Shown here: piece after piece, positions 9,997 to 19,984 of the stretch | Layout of the letters: every line of letters begins with the position of its first letter | Position numbering within the stretch: the first letter of the stretch is position 1 | Assembly (NCBI RefSeq): GCF_900218065.1 | Contig: NZ_OBMU01000001.1 | Coordinates: forward strand, 272,336-336,335 | From: Novosphingobium sp. Chol11 | Lineage (GTDB): Bacteria > Pseudomonadota > Alphaproteobacteria > Sphingomonadales > Sphingomonadaceae | Direction: 5' to 3' | DNA: 64,000 nt | The notes under the pieces: model-generated | Told to the model about the DNA's origin: nothing | The model's input: the letters and a program-made list of their open reading frames with translations, nothing else | Databases searched by the model: none | Made by a program: the position numbers and the translations under genes

Positions 9997-11488
9997 TCTG
10001 TGGCAGGCGCAGGCCGGTGCCGGGCCGGTCGCCATCGTCGAGTCCATGCGCGGGGCGATGCGTCTTGTCACGCCGGACGCCGACGCGCTGGCGCTGGGCC
10101 TGAGCGCGGGCATGACGCTGGCTGATGCGCGGGCGCAGGAGCCCGACCTTGTCAGCTTCGAAGCTGATCACCACGCCGATCAGGATTGGCTGGAGCGGCT
10201 GTGCGATGGATGCGCGCGCTATACGCCGGCGGCGGCGATCGATCCGCCGCATGGGCTGATGCTGGACATCACCGGCTGCGCGCATCTGTGGGGCGGGGAG
10301 GAGGCCATGGCGCGTGAGGCGGTGGACCGGTTCGAGCGGCACGGCATGGAGGTGCGTCATGCGATGGCGGGCACGGCGGAGGGAGCCCATGCGCTGTGCC
10401 GCTTTTCCGCAGGACCAGCGCCCGATGAAGAGGCTGCCTTGCGCCGCCTGCCGGTGGAGGCGCTGGAGTTGGAGCAGGAAAGCAGCGTGGCGTTGCGGCG
10501 TGCGGGGCTGCGCACCATCGGCGACCTTGCCGCCAGACCAGCCGCAACCCTGGCGGCGCGTTTTGGCGAGGAGGCGGTGGATGCGCTGCACCGCCTGTTG
10601 GGTCTGGGGCATCGTCCGCTTAGCCCCCGCCGCCCACGCCCTGTGCTGCGGATCGAGCGCCGTTTCGCAGAACCGGTGGGCAGCACCGCCTATGCCCTGC
10701 AACGGGTCGAGGAGATGGCGGCCGAAGCGGGCGAGCGGCTGGCCGAGCGGGGCGAAGGCGGGCGGCGGTTCGAGCTGTTGTTCTTTCGCACCGATGGTCT
10801 CGCTTTTCCGCTGCGGGTGGAAACCGGGCTGCCGGTGCGCGACGCGCCCGCGATCATGCGGCTGGTGCAGGAGCGGATCGACAGTCTGTCCGATCCGCTC
10901 GATCCCGGTTTCGGCTTCGACATGCTGCGCCTTGCCGTGCCGCAGACCGAGCCGATGGCTGCGACCCAACTGGCGCTGGAAGGCGGGGAAGCGCGGCGCG
11001 AGGAAGCTGTCGCGGCGCTCGTCGACCGGCTGTCCGTGCGGGCCGGCCGCAATCGCATCCAGCGCCTGGAGCCGCGCGACAGCCATATTCCCGAGCAGGC
11101 GCAGCTCGCCTTGCCCGCGATCGAAAGCCGCACGCTATCCAGTTGGCCGCGCCAGGGCGAACCGGGCGACCCACCCATGCGCCCCATCCATTTGTTCGAT
11201 CCGCCCCAGCCGATCGAGGTGGTGGCGGAAGTTCCGGATGGCCCACCCCATCATTTCCGTTGGCGGCGCAGCGTGCATGAAGTGACCCGCTATGAAGGGC
11301 CGGAGCGGATCGCGCCCGAATGGTGGAAGGCGAAGGACGGTGCGCTGGCGGGCGAAAGCGCAGGGATGACCCGCGACTATTACCGGATCGAGGATGCGCG
11401 CGGCCGCCGCTACTGGATTTTCCGCCACGGCCTTTACGGCACGGAGGCGCGGCATCCGGGGTGGTATATCCACGGCCTGTTCGCATGA
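9884..11488 (+). CDS. imuB: Mutasome protein ImuB (inactive Y-family polymerase)
   Basis: The 534-residue DinB/UmuC-like protein acts as the adaptor of the mutasome. The Y-family fold is recognisable (YLALWFPFLAVDRLR at the N-terminus; MLDITGCAHLWGG in the palm), but the acidic catalytic residues are largely missing: LWFPF replaces the usual DMDAF, so polymerase activity is not expected. A likely beta-clamp-binding peptide, QLALP, lies near residue 407 (11102-11116). The frame is open from 9851, but the ATG at 9884 has GGAG nine bases upstream. The stop overlaps the dnaE2 start as ATGA. Confidence 0.9.
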   Translation: MNAMSMDGQAEDALKRRRYLALWFPFLAVDRLRIARPDLWQAQAGAGPVAIVESMRGAMRLVTPDADALALGLSAGMTLADARAQEPDLVSFEADHHADQDWLERLCDGCARYTPAAAIDPPHGLMLDITGCAHLWGGEEAMAREAVDRFERHGMEVRHAMAGTAEGAHALCRFSAGPAPDEEAALRRLPVEALELEQESSVALRRAGLRTIGDLAARPAATLAARFGEEAVDALHRLLGLGHRPLSPRRPRPVLRIERRFAEPVGSTAYALQRVEEMAAEAGERLAERGEGGRRFELLFFRTDGLAFPLRVETGLPVRDAPAIMRLVQERIDSLSDPLDPGFGFDMLRLAVPQTEPMAATQLALEGGEARREEAVAALVDRLSVRAGRNRIQRLEPRDSHIPEQAQLALPAIESRTLSSWPRQGEPGDPPMRPIHLFDPPQPIEVVAEVPDGPPHHFRWRRSVHEVTRYEGPERIAPEWWKAKDGALAGESAGMTRDYYRIEDARGRRYWIFRHGLYGTEARHPGWYIHGLFA

Positions 11489-14400
11489 AACGCGGCAAGG
11501 GGCCTGATCCGTCGAAGCCTAAATCGATGGATCGGCGAGAGTTGGATGCGGTCGAAGCGGTCCGGGAAAGAACGCGGATGAAGGAGGCGCGGCCTCCGCC
11601 ACCGCGCAAGGATGGGCCTGCCTTTGCAGAATTGTTGGCCGCCACCAACTTTTCCTTCCTGCGGGGCGCTTCCCATGCCTCGGACATGGTAGGGCAGGCG
11701 ATTGATCTTGGCCTTAAGGGGCTGGGGATCGCCGATCGCAACACGGTGGCGGGCGTGGTGCGGGCCTGGTCTGCGCTCAAGCGCGCGCCCGAAAAGGCGC
11801 GAGCCCGCCTGTTGGAGGCAAAGAAGGAGGCGGGCCAGCCGTTGGAGCTGAATGAGGAAGAAGAACAATCATGCCAAACCGACCTGAAACTCGTTGTCGG
11901 CGCACGTCTGGTCTTTTCCGACGGCACTCCGGACATAGTCGCCTATCCGTCTACGCGGCGTGGCTGGGGGGAACTCACCAAGCTGCTGACGGTGGGCAAT
12001 TTGCGGTCGGTGAAAGGGGACTGCATCCTCAACTATGAGGATCTGACGGCCTATCTTGATGACTTGCTGCTGATCGTCCTGCCGTCCTCCAGCGCCACGG
12101 AGCAGACCGCCCATCGGAAGCCGGTTGAATATGAGTATGACGACAGGCCATCTCAGGAAGCGATCCGGCAGGGACATTTGAGCCTGGTCCCGCCACCGCG
12201 TCCTGCCGATCTTGAATCCTATCTTCGGCGGTTGGCCCGATTGGCGCCAGATCGCGTTTGGCTGGGTGTGGCGTTATGTCGGGACGGGCGGGACGCGCGA
12301 CGGATCTCCCACCTTAAGGGTTTAAGTGCCCGCACAGGCGTTCCTCTGGTCGCGACGATGGATGCGCTTTACGCCACGCCTGAGGAGCGGCCATTGCAGG
12401 ATGTGCTGAGCTGCATCCGCGAAGGCGTGACCATCGGCAAGGCAGGACGCTTGCTGGAGGCCAATGCCGAACGGCACATTCATGCGCCCGATGAGATGGC
12501 GCGGTTGTTCCGCGACTGCCCTGAAGCTCTGGCTGAAAGCATGCGCTTTCTTGGCAGAGTGCATTTCAGGCTGGACCAGTTATCCTATGAATATCCCCAT
12601 GAGCCGGTGCCCGAAGGCTGGACGGCGCAGCAATGGCTGGAGGAATTGACCATATCGGCCGCCCATGCGCGCTATGGTCCGCATATTCCGGCCAAGGTGC
12701 GCAAGCTGCTGGATGACGAGTTCAAGCTGATCCGCGAGCGTAACTATGCTTATTATTTTCTGACCGTTTACGACATTGTCGCCTTTGCCAAAATGAAGGG
12801 CATATTGTGCCAAGGGCGCGGATCGGCGGCCAATTCCATGGTCTGTTTCCTGCTGGGCGTCACCTCGGTCGATCCGGAACGGCATGAACTGCTCTTTTCC
12901 CGCTTCGTGTCGGAAGAAAGGGACGAGCCGCCAGATATCGACGTCGATTTCGAACATGAGCGGCGCGAAGAAGTGATGCAATATATCTACGATCGCTATG
13001 GGCGGCATCGCGCAGGGATCGCAGCGACCATCATTCATTACCGCTCCCGCAGTGCGGTGCGCGAGGCCGCCAAGGTGCTGGGCCTTAGCGAAGATGTGGT
13101 GGCGCGCCTATCGAGCACGGTTTGGGGCAGCTATTCGGACGAATTTCCCGAAGCGCGAATAACCGAGGCAGGCTTCGACCTTCATAATCCTCAGATCGTG
13201 CGGTTGCGGGCAGTGGTGGATCGGCTGCTGGACGCTCCTTTTCCCAGGCATCTGTCGCAGCATGTCGGCGGTTTCGTTCTGACCCAGAACCGGCTGGATG
13301 AAACGGTGCCGCTGCATCATGCTGCCATGGCGGACCGTAGCTTCATCGAATGGGACAAGGATGACATTGATGCGCTGGGATTGATGAAGGTCGACATTCT
13401 GGCGCTGGGCATGTTGACCTGCATCCGCAAGGCTTACGATCTGATGAGGCTCCATAGGCTGGGCGATCATGACCTCAATATCGATCTTAAATCGGACGAT
13501 CCGGCCGTCTATGACATGCTGGAAAAAGGCGACAGCATCGGCGTGTTCCAGGTGGAAAGCCGGGCACAGATCAACATGCTGCCGCGTTTGCGCCCCCAAT
13601 CCATCTATGACCTGACGGTGCAGGTGGCGATCGTGCGACCCGGACCAATCGAAGGGGACATGGTGCACCCCTATTTGCGGCGAAGATGCGGAGAGGAGGC
13701 GGTGGAATTTCCCGCGCCTGATCCTATCCATGGTCCGCACGATGAACTGAAATCCTTGTTGGGCAAGACCTACGGCGTCCCCCTGTTCCAGGAACAGGCG
13801 ATGAAGCTCGCTATTGTCGCGGCGGAATTTACGCCTTCGGAGGCCAATCAGCTGCGGCGGTCGATGGCGACTTTCCGGCAGGTGGGGGGCATGGACAAGT
13901 TCAAGGAGAAGATGATCGGCGGCATGGTGCGGCGTGGGTATGAGCGCGATTTTGCCGAGCGATGCTATAGCCAGATCGAGGGGTTCGGCAGCTATGGCTT
14001 TCCCGAAAGCCATGCCTTGTCCTTTGCCCGGCTGGTCTATGTGTCGGCCTGGATCAAGTGCCACCAGCCTGCCGTTTTCGCCTGCGCGTTGCTGAATTCG
14101 CAGCCCATGGGCTTTTATGCCCCGGCGCAGATCGTCCGGGATGCGCGGGAGCATGGCGTTACCGTGCATGATGTGGATGTGAACATGAGCGGGTGGGACA
14201 ATGCGCTTGAACCCCTGCTTCGATCGCGAAACAGGCGGCGGGGTGAAGGGGAAGGCCGGGCGTTGGCGCTGCGGCTGGGTTTTCGCCAGATCGATGGCTT
14301 TCGCGAGACCTGGGCTGCGCAGATGGTCGAGGCGCGGGCGCAGGGTCTGTTCACCAGCCTTGAGGATCTGGCGCGGCGGGCGGGGTTGCCTGCGCGGGCG

Positions 14401-15099
14401 CTGCGCCTGCTGGCGGATGCGGACGCTTGCCGGTCGTTGGGACAGGACAGGCGGGCGGCGCTGTGGGAAGCGCGACGGACGCCGTCCAATGAATTGCCGC
14501 TGTTCGCCGCTGCCCGCAAACGGGACCAGAAAGCGGCGGGAGAATTGGGGCAGGAACCGGACGCCCTGCTGCCCGCCATGCCGCTCGCCGAACAGGTCGC
14601 GGCCGATTACCAGATGACGCGCCTGTCCCTAAAAGGCCATCCGATGCAGTTCCTGCGTCCGGTCTTTGCGGCCGAGGGCGTGCTGAGTTGCGCGCAGACA
14701 TCGGCGGCAAAGAACGGGACGAAGGTGCGGACTGCAGGCGTGGTGCTGGTGCGGCAGCGGCCGGGCAAGGGCAACGCCGTCTTCATCACGATCGAGGATG
14801 AGACGGGGATCACCAACATTTTGCTGTGGGCGCGACTGTTCGAAATGCAGCGGCGGCCTGTCATGGCGTCGCGGCTGATGATGGTCGAGGGTGAGGTGCA
14901 GCGGAGCAAGGAAGGCGTCGTCCACCTGATGGCGACCCGCGTGCATGATCGCACCGCCGAGATGTCGCGCCTTTCGGATACGCATAAGCCGCATATCGCC
15001 TTGTCGAGGGCGGATGAGTTTTTGCATCCCCAGCACCCGCGCACGTCCAGCCATCCGCGCAATGTGCGCATCTTGCCCAAGTCGCGGGACTTTCATTGA
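11485..15099 (+). CDS. dnaE2: Error-prone DNA polymerase DnaE2
   Basis: The 1204-residue C-family polymerase is the catalytic subunit of the mutasome. The order is an N-terminal PHP domain (FAELLAATNFSFLRGASH), the polymerase palm with PPDIDVDFEHERREEV carrying catalytic aspartates, helix-hairpin-helix repeats, and a C-terminal OB fold (VFITIEDETGITNILLW). ELPLF near 14491-14505 resembles a clamp-binding motif. The protein is longer than the usual 1050-1100 residues: a charged segment near 11768-11878 (KRAPEKARARLLEAKKEAG and an acidic NEEEEQ stretch) and a second near 12085-12180 interrupt the PHP region. The start is fixed by the ATGA overlap with imuB. Confidence 0.93.
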   Translation: MKRGKGPDPSKPKSMDRRELDAVEAVRERTRMKEARPPPPRKDGPAFAELLAATNFSFLRGASHASDMVGQAIDLGLKGLGIADRNTVAGVVRAWSALKRAPEKARARLLEAKKEAGQPLELNEEEEQSCQTDLKLVVGARLVFSDGTPDIVAYPSTRRGWGELTKLLTVGNLRSVKGDCILNYEDLTAYLDDLLLIVLPSSSATEQTAHRKPVEYEYDDRPSQEAIRQGHLSLVPPPRPADLESYLRRLARLAPDRVWLGVALCRDGRDARRISHLKGLSARTGVPLVATMDALYATPEERPLQDVLSCIREGVTIGKAGRLLEANAERHIHAPDEMARLFRDCPEALAESMRFLGRVHFRLDQLSYEYPHEPVPEGWTAQQWLEELTISAAHARYGPHIPAKVRKLLDDEFKLIRERNYAYYFLTVYDIVAFAKMKGILCQGRGSAANSMVCFLLGVTSVDPERHELLFSRFVSEERDEPPDIDVDFEHERREEVMQYIYDRYGRHRAGIAATIIHYRSRSAVREAAKVLGLSEDVVARLSSTVWGSYSDEFPEARITEAGFDLHNPQIVRLRAVVDRLLDAPFPRHLSQHVGGFVLTQNRLDETVPLHHAAMADRSFIEWDKDDIDALGLMKVDILALGMLTCIRKAYDLMRLHRLGDHDLNIDLKSDDPAVYDMLEKGDSIGVFQVESRAQINMLPRLRPQSIYDLTVQVAIVRPGPIEGDMVHPYLRRRCGEEAVEFPAPDPIHGPHDELKSLLGKTYGVPLFQEQAMKLAIVAAEFTPSEANQLRRSMATFRQVGGMDKFKEKMIGGMVRRGYERDFAERCYSQIEGFGSYGFPESHALSFARLVYVSAWIKCHQPAVFACALLNSQPMGFYAPAQIVRDAREHGVTVHDVDVNMSGWDNALEPLLRSRNRRRGEGEGRALALRLGFRQIDGFRETWAAQMVEARAQGLFTSLEDLARRAGLPARALRLLADADACRSLGQDRRAALWEARRTPSNELPLFAAARKRDQKAAGELGQEPDALLPAMPLAEQVAADYQMTRLSLKGHPMQFLRPVFAAEGVLSCAQTSAAKNGTKVRTAGVVLVRQRPGKGNAVFITIEDETGITNILLWARLFEMQRRPVMASRLMMVEGEVQRSKEGVVHLMATRVHDRTAEMSRLSDTHKPHIALSRADEFLHPQHPRTSSHPRNVRILPKSRDFH

Positions 15100-15193
15100 G
15101 GGCGCGCGTGAATACTCCCATCTTGCAATAGGAAGGATCAATTACGTCCGCTCTAGAGTTTCGCGCTTTAAATCAGCGCCACCTCTTAGCACC

Positions 15194-15264
15194 GTTCGCC
15201 CTGAGCTTGTCGAAGGGCTCTACCTTCTTAGGAAGGAGAGGGCTTCGACAAGCTCAGCCCGAAC
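15194..15264. repeat. REP-like palindrome
   Basis: The arms 15194-15215 and 15243-15264 are inverted copies (GTTCG-n2-CTGAGCTTGTCGAAG) matching at 20 of 22 positions, separated by 27 bases. It occupies the middle of the 215-bp gap between dnaE2 and the GFA gene; the rest of that gap holds nothing I recognise. A degenerate copy lies at 627-675. The consensus resembles a palindrome widely dispersed in sphingomonads. Confidence 0.75.
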
Positions 15265-15314
15265 GAGCTACGTGATACAGAGTAAACGCATTCCGCTTTA
15301 ACAGGAGAAGCCTC

Positions 15315-15776
15315 ATGCCTATCCCCGATTTCCCCATCGATGGCGGTTGCCGGTGCGGCCGGGTGCGTTTCCAGTTGAGCGAAGCGCCATGGGGTGAGGC
15401 GGCGTGCCATTGCACCGGGTGCCAGAAGATGACGGGTAGCGCTTTTTCCACCACGATCATTATGCCGTCGAGCGGCTTTGCACTGATCGCGGGTGATACC
15501 GTGATCGGCGGGATGCATGGCGAGGATGTGCACCATCATCATTGCGGCTGGTGCAAGAGCTGGGTCTTCACCAGGCCTGCCGCCGACATGGGCTTCGTCA
15601 ATGTCCGCGCGACGATGCTGGACGATGCCAGCTGGTTCGCGCCATGGATGGAAACGCAGACAGCGGAGAAGCTGGCCTGGGCGCAAACCAGGGCGGCGGT
15701 CAGCTTTGAGCGCTTCCCCGGCATGGATGAATATGAGGGGCTGATCGCCCGCTACCGCGCGGAGCGGCTTCAATAA
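15315..15776 (+). CDS. GFA/CENP-V family zinc protein
   Basis: The 153-residue protein has the beta-tent fold of the glutathione-dependent formaldehyde-activating enzyme family. The zinc ligands are visible as CRCG (about residues 12-15), CHCTGC (about 32-37) and CGWC (about 76-79). Many family members have no proven formaldehyde activity, so the substrate is unknown. The start follows AGGAG at the usual spacing. The 3' end overlaps that of convergent tamB by seven bases, leaving no room for a dedicated terminator. Confidence 0.82.
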   Translation: MPIPDFPIDGGCRCGRVRFQLSEAPWGEAACHCTGCQKMTGSAFSTTIIMPSSGFALIAGDTVIGGMHGEDVHHHHCGWCKSWVFTRPAADMGFVNVRATMLDDASWFAPWMETQTAEKLAWAQTRAAVSFERFPGMDEYEGLIARYRAERLQ

Positions 15777-18700
15777 TCCTTCGAATAGCGCAGATTTGCC
15801 GATGATCCGGCGTTGGTGCCGGTCTTCGACAGCAGGCTCAGCGTCTTTGACAACGAGATTTCCAGCTGCGTGGCGGTGAAGCCCTTGGGGTCGGTGATCA
15901 CCTCCACATAGATATTGTTGGAGATGCGCTGCCCGACTGCCAGCGACGTGCCGCGCCCGGTGGCATCGTCCCCGCCGACGATGCCGATGCGGTCGACGCC
16001 CGACGCGTTCTGCAGCTTGCCCATCGGATTGAGGCCGCCACCGCCACCGCGCAGCCCGTTGAGCGCGGCGGCAAGCTGGATCGCCTGCGTGGCGGACAGG
16101 TTCGCGACATTGTCGCCGAACAGGATGCGCGCCAATATCTCGTCCTGCGGCAGGGTGGGCGTCGAGATGAAGCTGATGTCGGGCCGCTGCGCCGTGCCGC
16201 CGACTGCAATGCCTGCGGTCACCGTGTTGATCCGGGTTTCGGCGCGGATCGCCAGCACCGGGTTCATCATCGGCCCGTTGAAGGTAATGATTCCCTGTTC
16301 AAGGTCGAACTGATGCCCTGAGAAGCTGTAGCGGCCACGTATCACCTCGATCTTGCCGACGACGCGCGGGGCCTTTGTTGTGCCCGTGACCCGCATGTTG
16401 GTCTTCCATTCGGAATCGAGCCCCATGCCGGTCAAGTAGATCTCATTGTCGGCACGCACGCGGATGTCGAGCTTCCAGTCGGCGGGCTTCGCCGCCGCTT
16501 GGCGGGACGCGACGCGCTGGTCGAGCAGGTCGGTGCCTTCACCCTTCCGACGGACGCCCTGAAGCTGGCGGATTTCCGCGCCGCCCTGCCAGGCGATGCG
16601 GTAACGGGTTTCGGGGAGCCACAGGTCGCCCTTGATCAACCCGCCATTCGCCGCGCTATTCGTGACGTTGATGTTGCCGGTCACGACGCTGGTGATGGCT
16701 TCGCTCCGCGCGATGCGGGCGCGGTCCAGCTTGACGGCGATGTTCATGGGATAGCCGCTTTCGGCGGCGAGCCCCACCGAGCCGCTTGCCTGCACGGTGC
16801 CGTCGCCCGCCCGACCGGAAAAGTCGCGTATCTCCAGCCGATCGTTAGTAAAGCGGCCATCAAGGCGCATCTGCGTCAGGCGCGTGCCGAACGTCTCATT
16901 TTCATAGGTCAGCGCGTTGGCGCGGACGAGGCCGTTGAGCCGCGGCGCGGTTAGGCGGCCGCTGAAGTCCGCGGCGACGGCGATCGGGCCGGTCAGCTGC
17001 TGGTCCGCGAGCCCGGCGAAGGAGAAGAGCACATCGGCCGGGCCGGCGTAGCTGATGCCGCCACCGAGCGGCGCCGATTGGAGTTGCTGCGTCCAGCTGG
17101 CTCCGGGGCCAGGAGGCGCGAGCGTGGCGATGAAGCGACCGAGCGGCGCATTGCCGCGCCGGATGAGGCCGCGCAAATCGCCGCCGCGCCCTGACAGGCG
17201 GCCCTCGATCGCCATGGATACGGGATCGGACACGGCGGACAGGCTTGAGCGGCGGAAATCATTGATCGCGATGCGGGTGGTGGCGGTGGGGAAGGCGTTG
17301 CCGCTCTGGTTGAAATCGATCGCGCCCGTCGCCTTGCCACTGATGCCGAGGCCGGGGCTGGCGATGTTCATGATGGCGAGGTCGAAATCCTTGAACCGGG
17401 CCTGAAGGGCGGTCTGTCCGCCGAACCGTCCGGCAAGATCAACCCTTCCTTGCGGCAAGACAAGCGTCGCGGGTTCGAGCCGGTAGCCCTGCGGTTCGAC
17501 GCGGATGATCGCGGGTTGGGCGAAGCGGAAGGGGATGTTGCTGGCCTTGCCTTCCAGGGCGACGGCGTAGAGATTGGGGCGAAGCGCCGCATTCATGGCG
17601 ACGGAGAAGGGCACGCCCGTCGATCCATCCGCAACAAGCTGCGCGCGTCCGCGCCCGCCCTGATAATTGATGCGCGCCCGCCCCTTGCGCACGACATAGT
17701 CGCCATAGGCCGCGTTCGCCATCTGCACATCGGCGGTGATGCGCGGCTGGTCGGCGAACACGATGTCCGCAGCCACTATGGCGCGGCCGATCACCACATC
17801 GGCTTCGCCGGGAAGGCGAGCGTTGCTGGCGGTGGCGTTCACCGCGATGCCCTGTGCCTTGCCCACGGCCGCGAGCCGCGCCATGCCGTTGATCCCCGAG
17901 CCGTTCATGGCCAGCCGTCCGGCGAAAGGTCCGGCGGCGGTCTGCTGAAGGCGGCCATTCATGTCTACGCCCGCGAAACGTGCGCGCGTGATGTCGATCG
18001 TAAGCGGCCCACGCCCCGTGCGGATCAGCACATTTGCGAAGAAGGGGCCATAGGCGGAGCCGCCAGTCGCTTCCAGCCGATAGCCGCCTGCTTCGCCATT
18101 GAGCTTTGCAACGACGTCGGACAGCTGCACGCCGACATTGGGCCGGGCCGCGCGCAGGATAGCTTGCGGCCGTTCCATCGTGCCGCGAACAGTGAGCGCA
18201 AGCGGGCCATATTGGTTGGACGTCGCGGACGCGTCAAAAGTGACCGCGCCATTGGTGTCGTAGCTGCCTGACCCGGAATGAATGCGGAAATTGGGTGCCG
18301 CGCCTCTGAGGCCGGCAAGGGTGAACTTGCCTTCCGGCGTCATGCCGATGCGGCCCGACATGACGGCATTGCCGCCAAGGAAATCGCGCACCGACGCATT
18401 TTCCCAGCGCGCGGTGCGGACGCCGAACTTGCCCGCAAGGCCCCAGCCGCCCTTGGGGCCCGGCACCAACTCCACATCGGTGTTGAGGTTGACAATGCCG
18501 ACGCCGTCGATCTTGTAATCGTTCACCCGGCCCTTGAGCGCGCCTCGGTAAATGGCGTTGTCGAGGTCGGCAAGGACGATGGCGGTGGCGTCCACCCGAT
18601 CGCTGTCGATCTTCAGATTGTCGCTGATCAGCTTGCCTGCGGAATAAGCGAAGTCGCCCTTTACCCGCAGATTCTGGAGCAACCCGCCTGCTGCTGCATT

Positions 18701-19984
18701 GAGGCCGGTGACGCGCCGCGCGGTCGCGTTTACCGGGATGCCGATGCGATCGGTATCGATCACTGCCCGGCCGCTGGCCTTCAGCCCTTCGATGCCGGTC
18801 TGGTCGAAGGCGAGCATCGCGGCGGTCAGATCATAGTTTATGAAGGGCGTCGCCATGGGGCCGTCGAGGATGATCGAAGCGCGCACATCCCTGCCGCGCA
18901 CCTTTTCCATGATCGCGCCGGGCGTCAGCAGTGCGGCGTCGATCTTGAGCCCGCTGAACTGGCTTTTGCCGAGGTCGATGAGGCCCTGCGCCGTCGCGGC
19001 GAGCGCGTTTGAGCGGAGTGATCCTTTAAGGTTCACGCGCCGCTCGTTAAGCCCGGCGAAGAGATCGACATCGAGGGCTGGAGCGGTCAGCCGGTCAACG
19101 GTTCCGGCAAAGACGAGGCCGGGGCGTACCGGACCCTTGGCCGTGAAATTACCGTCGCGCGCGGCGAGGGCAATGTTCGCAAGCTCGCCCTTGGGCGAGT
19201 TGGCGACGATCCGGCCGTTCCACGCCTGCCAGGTACCACGCCCGTCCAGCGTCGCGGTGAGGCCATCGGTGAGCCCACTCATCTTTGCGATCACGCCGCC
19301 CTTGGGCGCGGTCAGCGTGCCCTTCATGGCCAGGCGGTTCTGTTCGGGCACCGCGTCGAGCCATGCCTGGAGCCGATCGCCGCTATCGACCACGGCATTG
19401 GCGCTAAGCTGCGCGCGTCCATCGGCAATGTGGGTGACGCCGTCAATGGCGATCTCGCGCTTCTGGCCGATCACCGGCTTCGCCAGCACGAATTTGGCGA
19501 TCTTCAGCCGATCGACGTCAATGTCGAGGTCGGGAAGGATCGGGGCGTTTGGATCGCTTTGCGTGACGTTGAACTGTGGGCTGCGGGCCAGCACGACAAG
19601 CGGGCTTTCCAGCACGCGGACGGAGATATGGTTGTTGAGATAGCGGAAGGGGCTCCAAACGACATGAACGCGTGGCGATACGGCGAATGGCCCCTTGGGA
19701 TCACGCAGGACGAGGTCGTGGATGACCATGTCGCTATAGACCGATCCTTCGATGCGGCCGACCTCGATAGCCATGCCGGATTCCAGCTTCAGCGCCGCGA
19801 TCTGGCGGATCAGGAATTTCTTGCCCGGCTGCGTGTTGAGGAAGAGCAGCAACCCGGCGGCGAGGACGACCAGGCCAAGGATCAGACCGGCAATGCCGAG
19901 CACGATCTTCTGCCACAACGGCCGACCTTCCCGGATGATCACGGTTTGGCTTTCGGGAGCGGGTGGAGGCGTATCTTCGGCCAT
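15770..19984 (-). CDS. tamB: Translocation and assembly module subunit TamB
   Basis: The 1404-residue inner-membrane-anchored periplasm-spanning protein works with TamA and in lipid transport to the outer membrane. A cytoplasmic N-terminus is followed by one membrane helix (about residues 26-50, KIVLGIAGLILGLVVLAAGL), then a long beta-taco repeat region and the C-terminal DUF490/TamB domain (RGRYSFSGHQFDLEQGIITF, with FISTPTLPQDEILARILFG further on). The length is in the usual 1200-1500 range. Its ATG overlaps the tamA stop (TGATG), so the two are translationally coupled. Confidence 0.92.
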   Translation of the reverse strand: MAEDTPPPAPESQTVIIREGRPLWQKIVLGIAGLILGLVVLAAGLLLFLNTQPGKKFLIRQIAALKLESGMAIEVGRIEGSVYSDMVIHDLVLRDPKGPFAVSPRVHVVWSPFRYLNNHISVRVLESPLVVLARSPQFNVTQSDPNAPILPDLDIDVDRLKIAKFVLAKPVIGQKREIAIDGVTHIADGRAQLSANAVVDSGDRLQAWLDAVPEQNRLAMKGTLTAPKGGVIAKMSGLTDGLTATLDGRGTWQAWNGRIVANSPKGELANIALAARDGNFTAKGPVRPGLVFAGTVDRLTAPALDVDLFAGLNERRVNLKGSLRSNALAATAQGLIDLGKSQFSGLKIDAALLTPGAIMEKVRGRDVRASIILDGPMATPFINYDLTAAMLAFDQTGIEGLKASGRAVIDTDRIGIPVNATARRVTGLNAAAGGLLQNLRVKGDFAYSAGKLISDNLKIDSDRVDATAIVLADLDNAIYRGALKGRVNDYKIDGVGIVNLNTDVELVPGPKGGWGLAGKFGVRTARWENASVRDFLGGNAVMSGRIGMTPEGKFTLAGLRGAAPNFRIHSGSGSYDTNGAVTFDASATSNQYGPLALTVRGTMERPQAILRAARPNVGVQLSDVVAKLNGEAGGYRLEATGGSAYGPFFANVLIRTGRGPLTIDITRARFAGVDMNGRLQQTAAGPFAGRLAMNGSGINGMARLAAVGKAQGIAVNATASNARLPGEADVVIGRAIVAADIVFADQPRITADVQMANAAYGDYVVRKGRARINYQGGRGRAQLVADGSTGVPFSVAMNAALRPNLYAVALEGKASNIPFRFAQPAIIRVEPQGYRLEPATLVLPQGRVDLAGRFGGQTALQARFKDFDLAIMNIASPGLGISGKATGAIDFNQSGNAFPTATTRIAINDFRRSSLSAVSDPVSMAIEGRLSGRGGDLRGLIRRGNAPLGRFIATLAPPGPGASWTQQLQSAPLGGGISYAGPADVLFSFAGLADQQLTGPIAVAADFSGRLTAPRLNGLVRANALTYENETFGTRLTQMRLDGRFTNDRLEIRDFSGRAGDGTVQASGSVGLAAESGYPMNIAVKLDRARIARSEAITSVVTGNINVTNSAANGGLIKGDLWLPETRYRIAWQGGAEIRQLQGVRRKGEGTDLLDQRVASRQAAAKPADWKLDIRVRADNEIYLTGMGLDSEWKTNMRVTGTTKAPRVVGKIEVIRGRYSFSGHQFDLEQGIITFNGPMMNPVLAIRAETRINTVTAGIAVGGTAQRPDISFISTPTLPQDEILARILFGDNVANLSATQAIQLAAALNGLRGGGGGLNPMGKLQNASGVDRIGIVGGDDATGRGTSLAVGQRISNNIYVEVITDPKGFTATQLEISLSKTLSLLSKTGTNAGSSANLRYSKDY

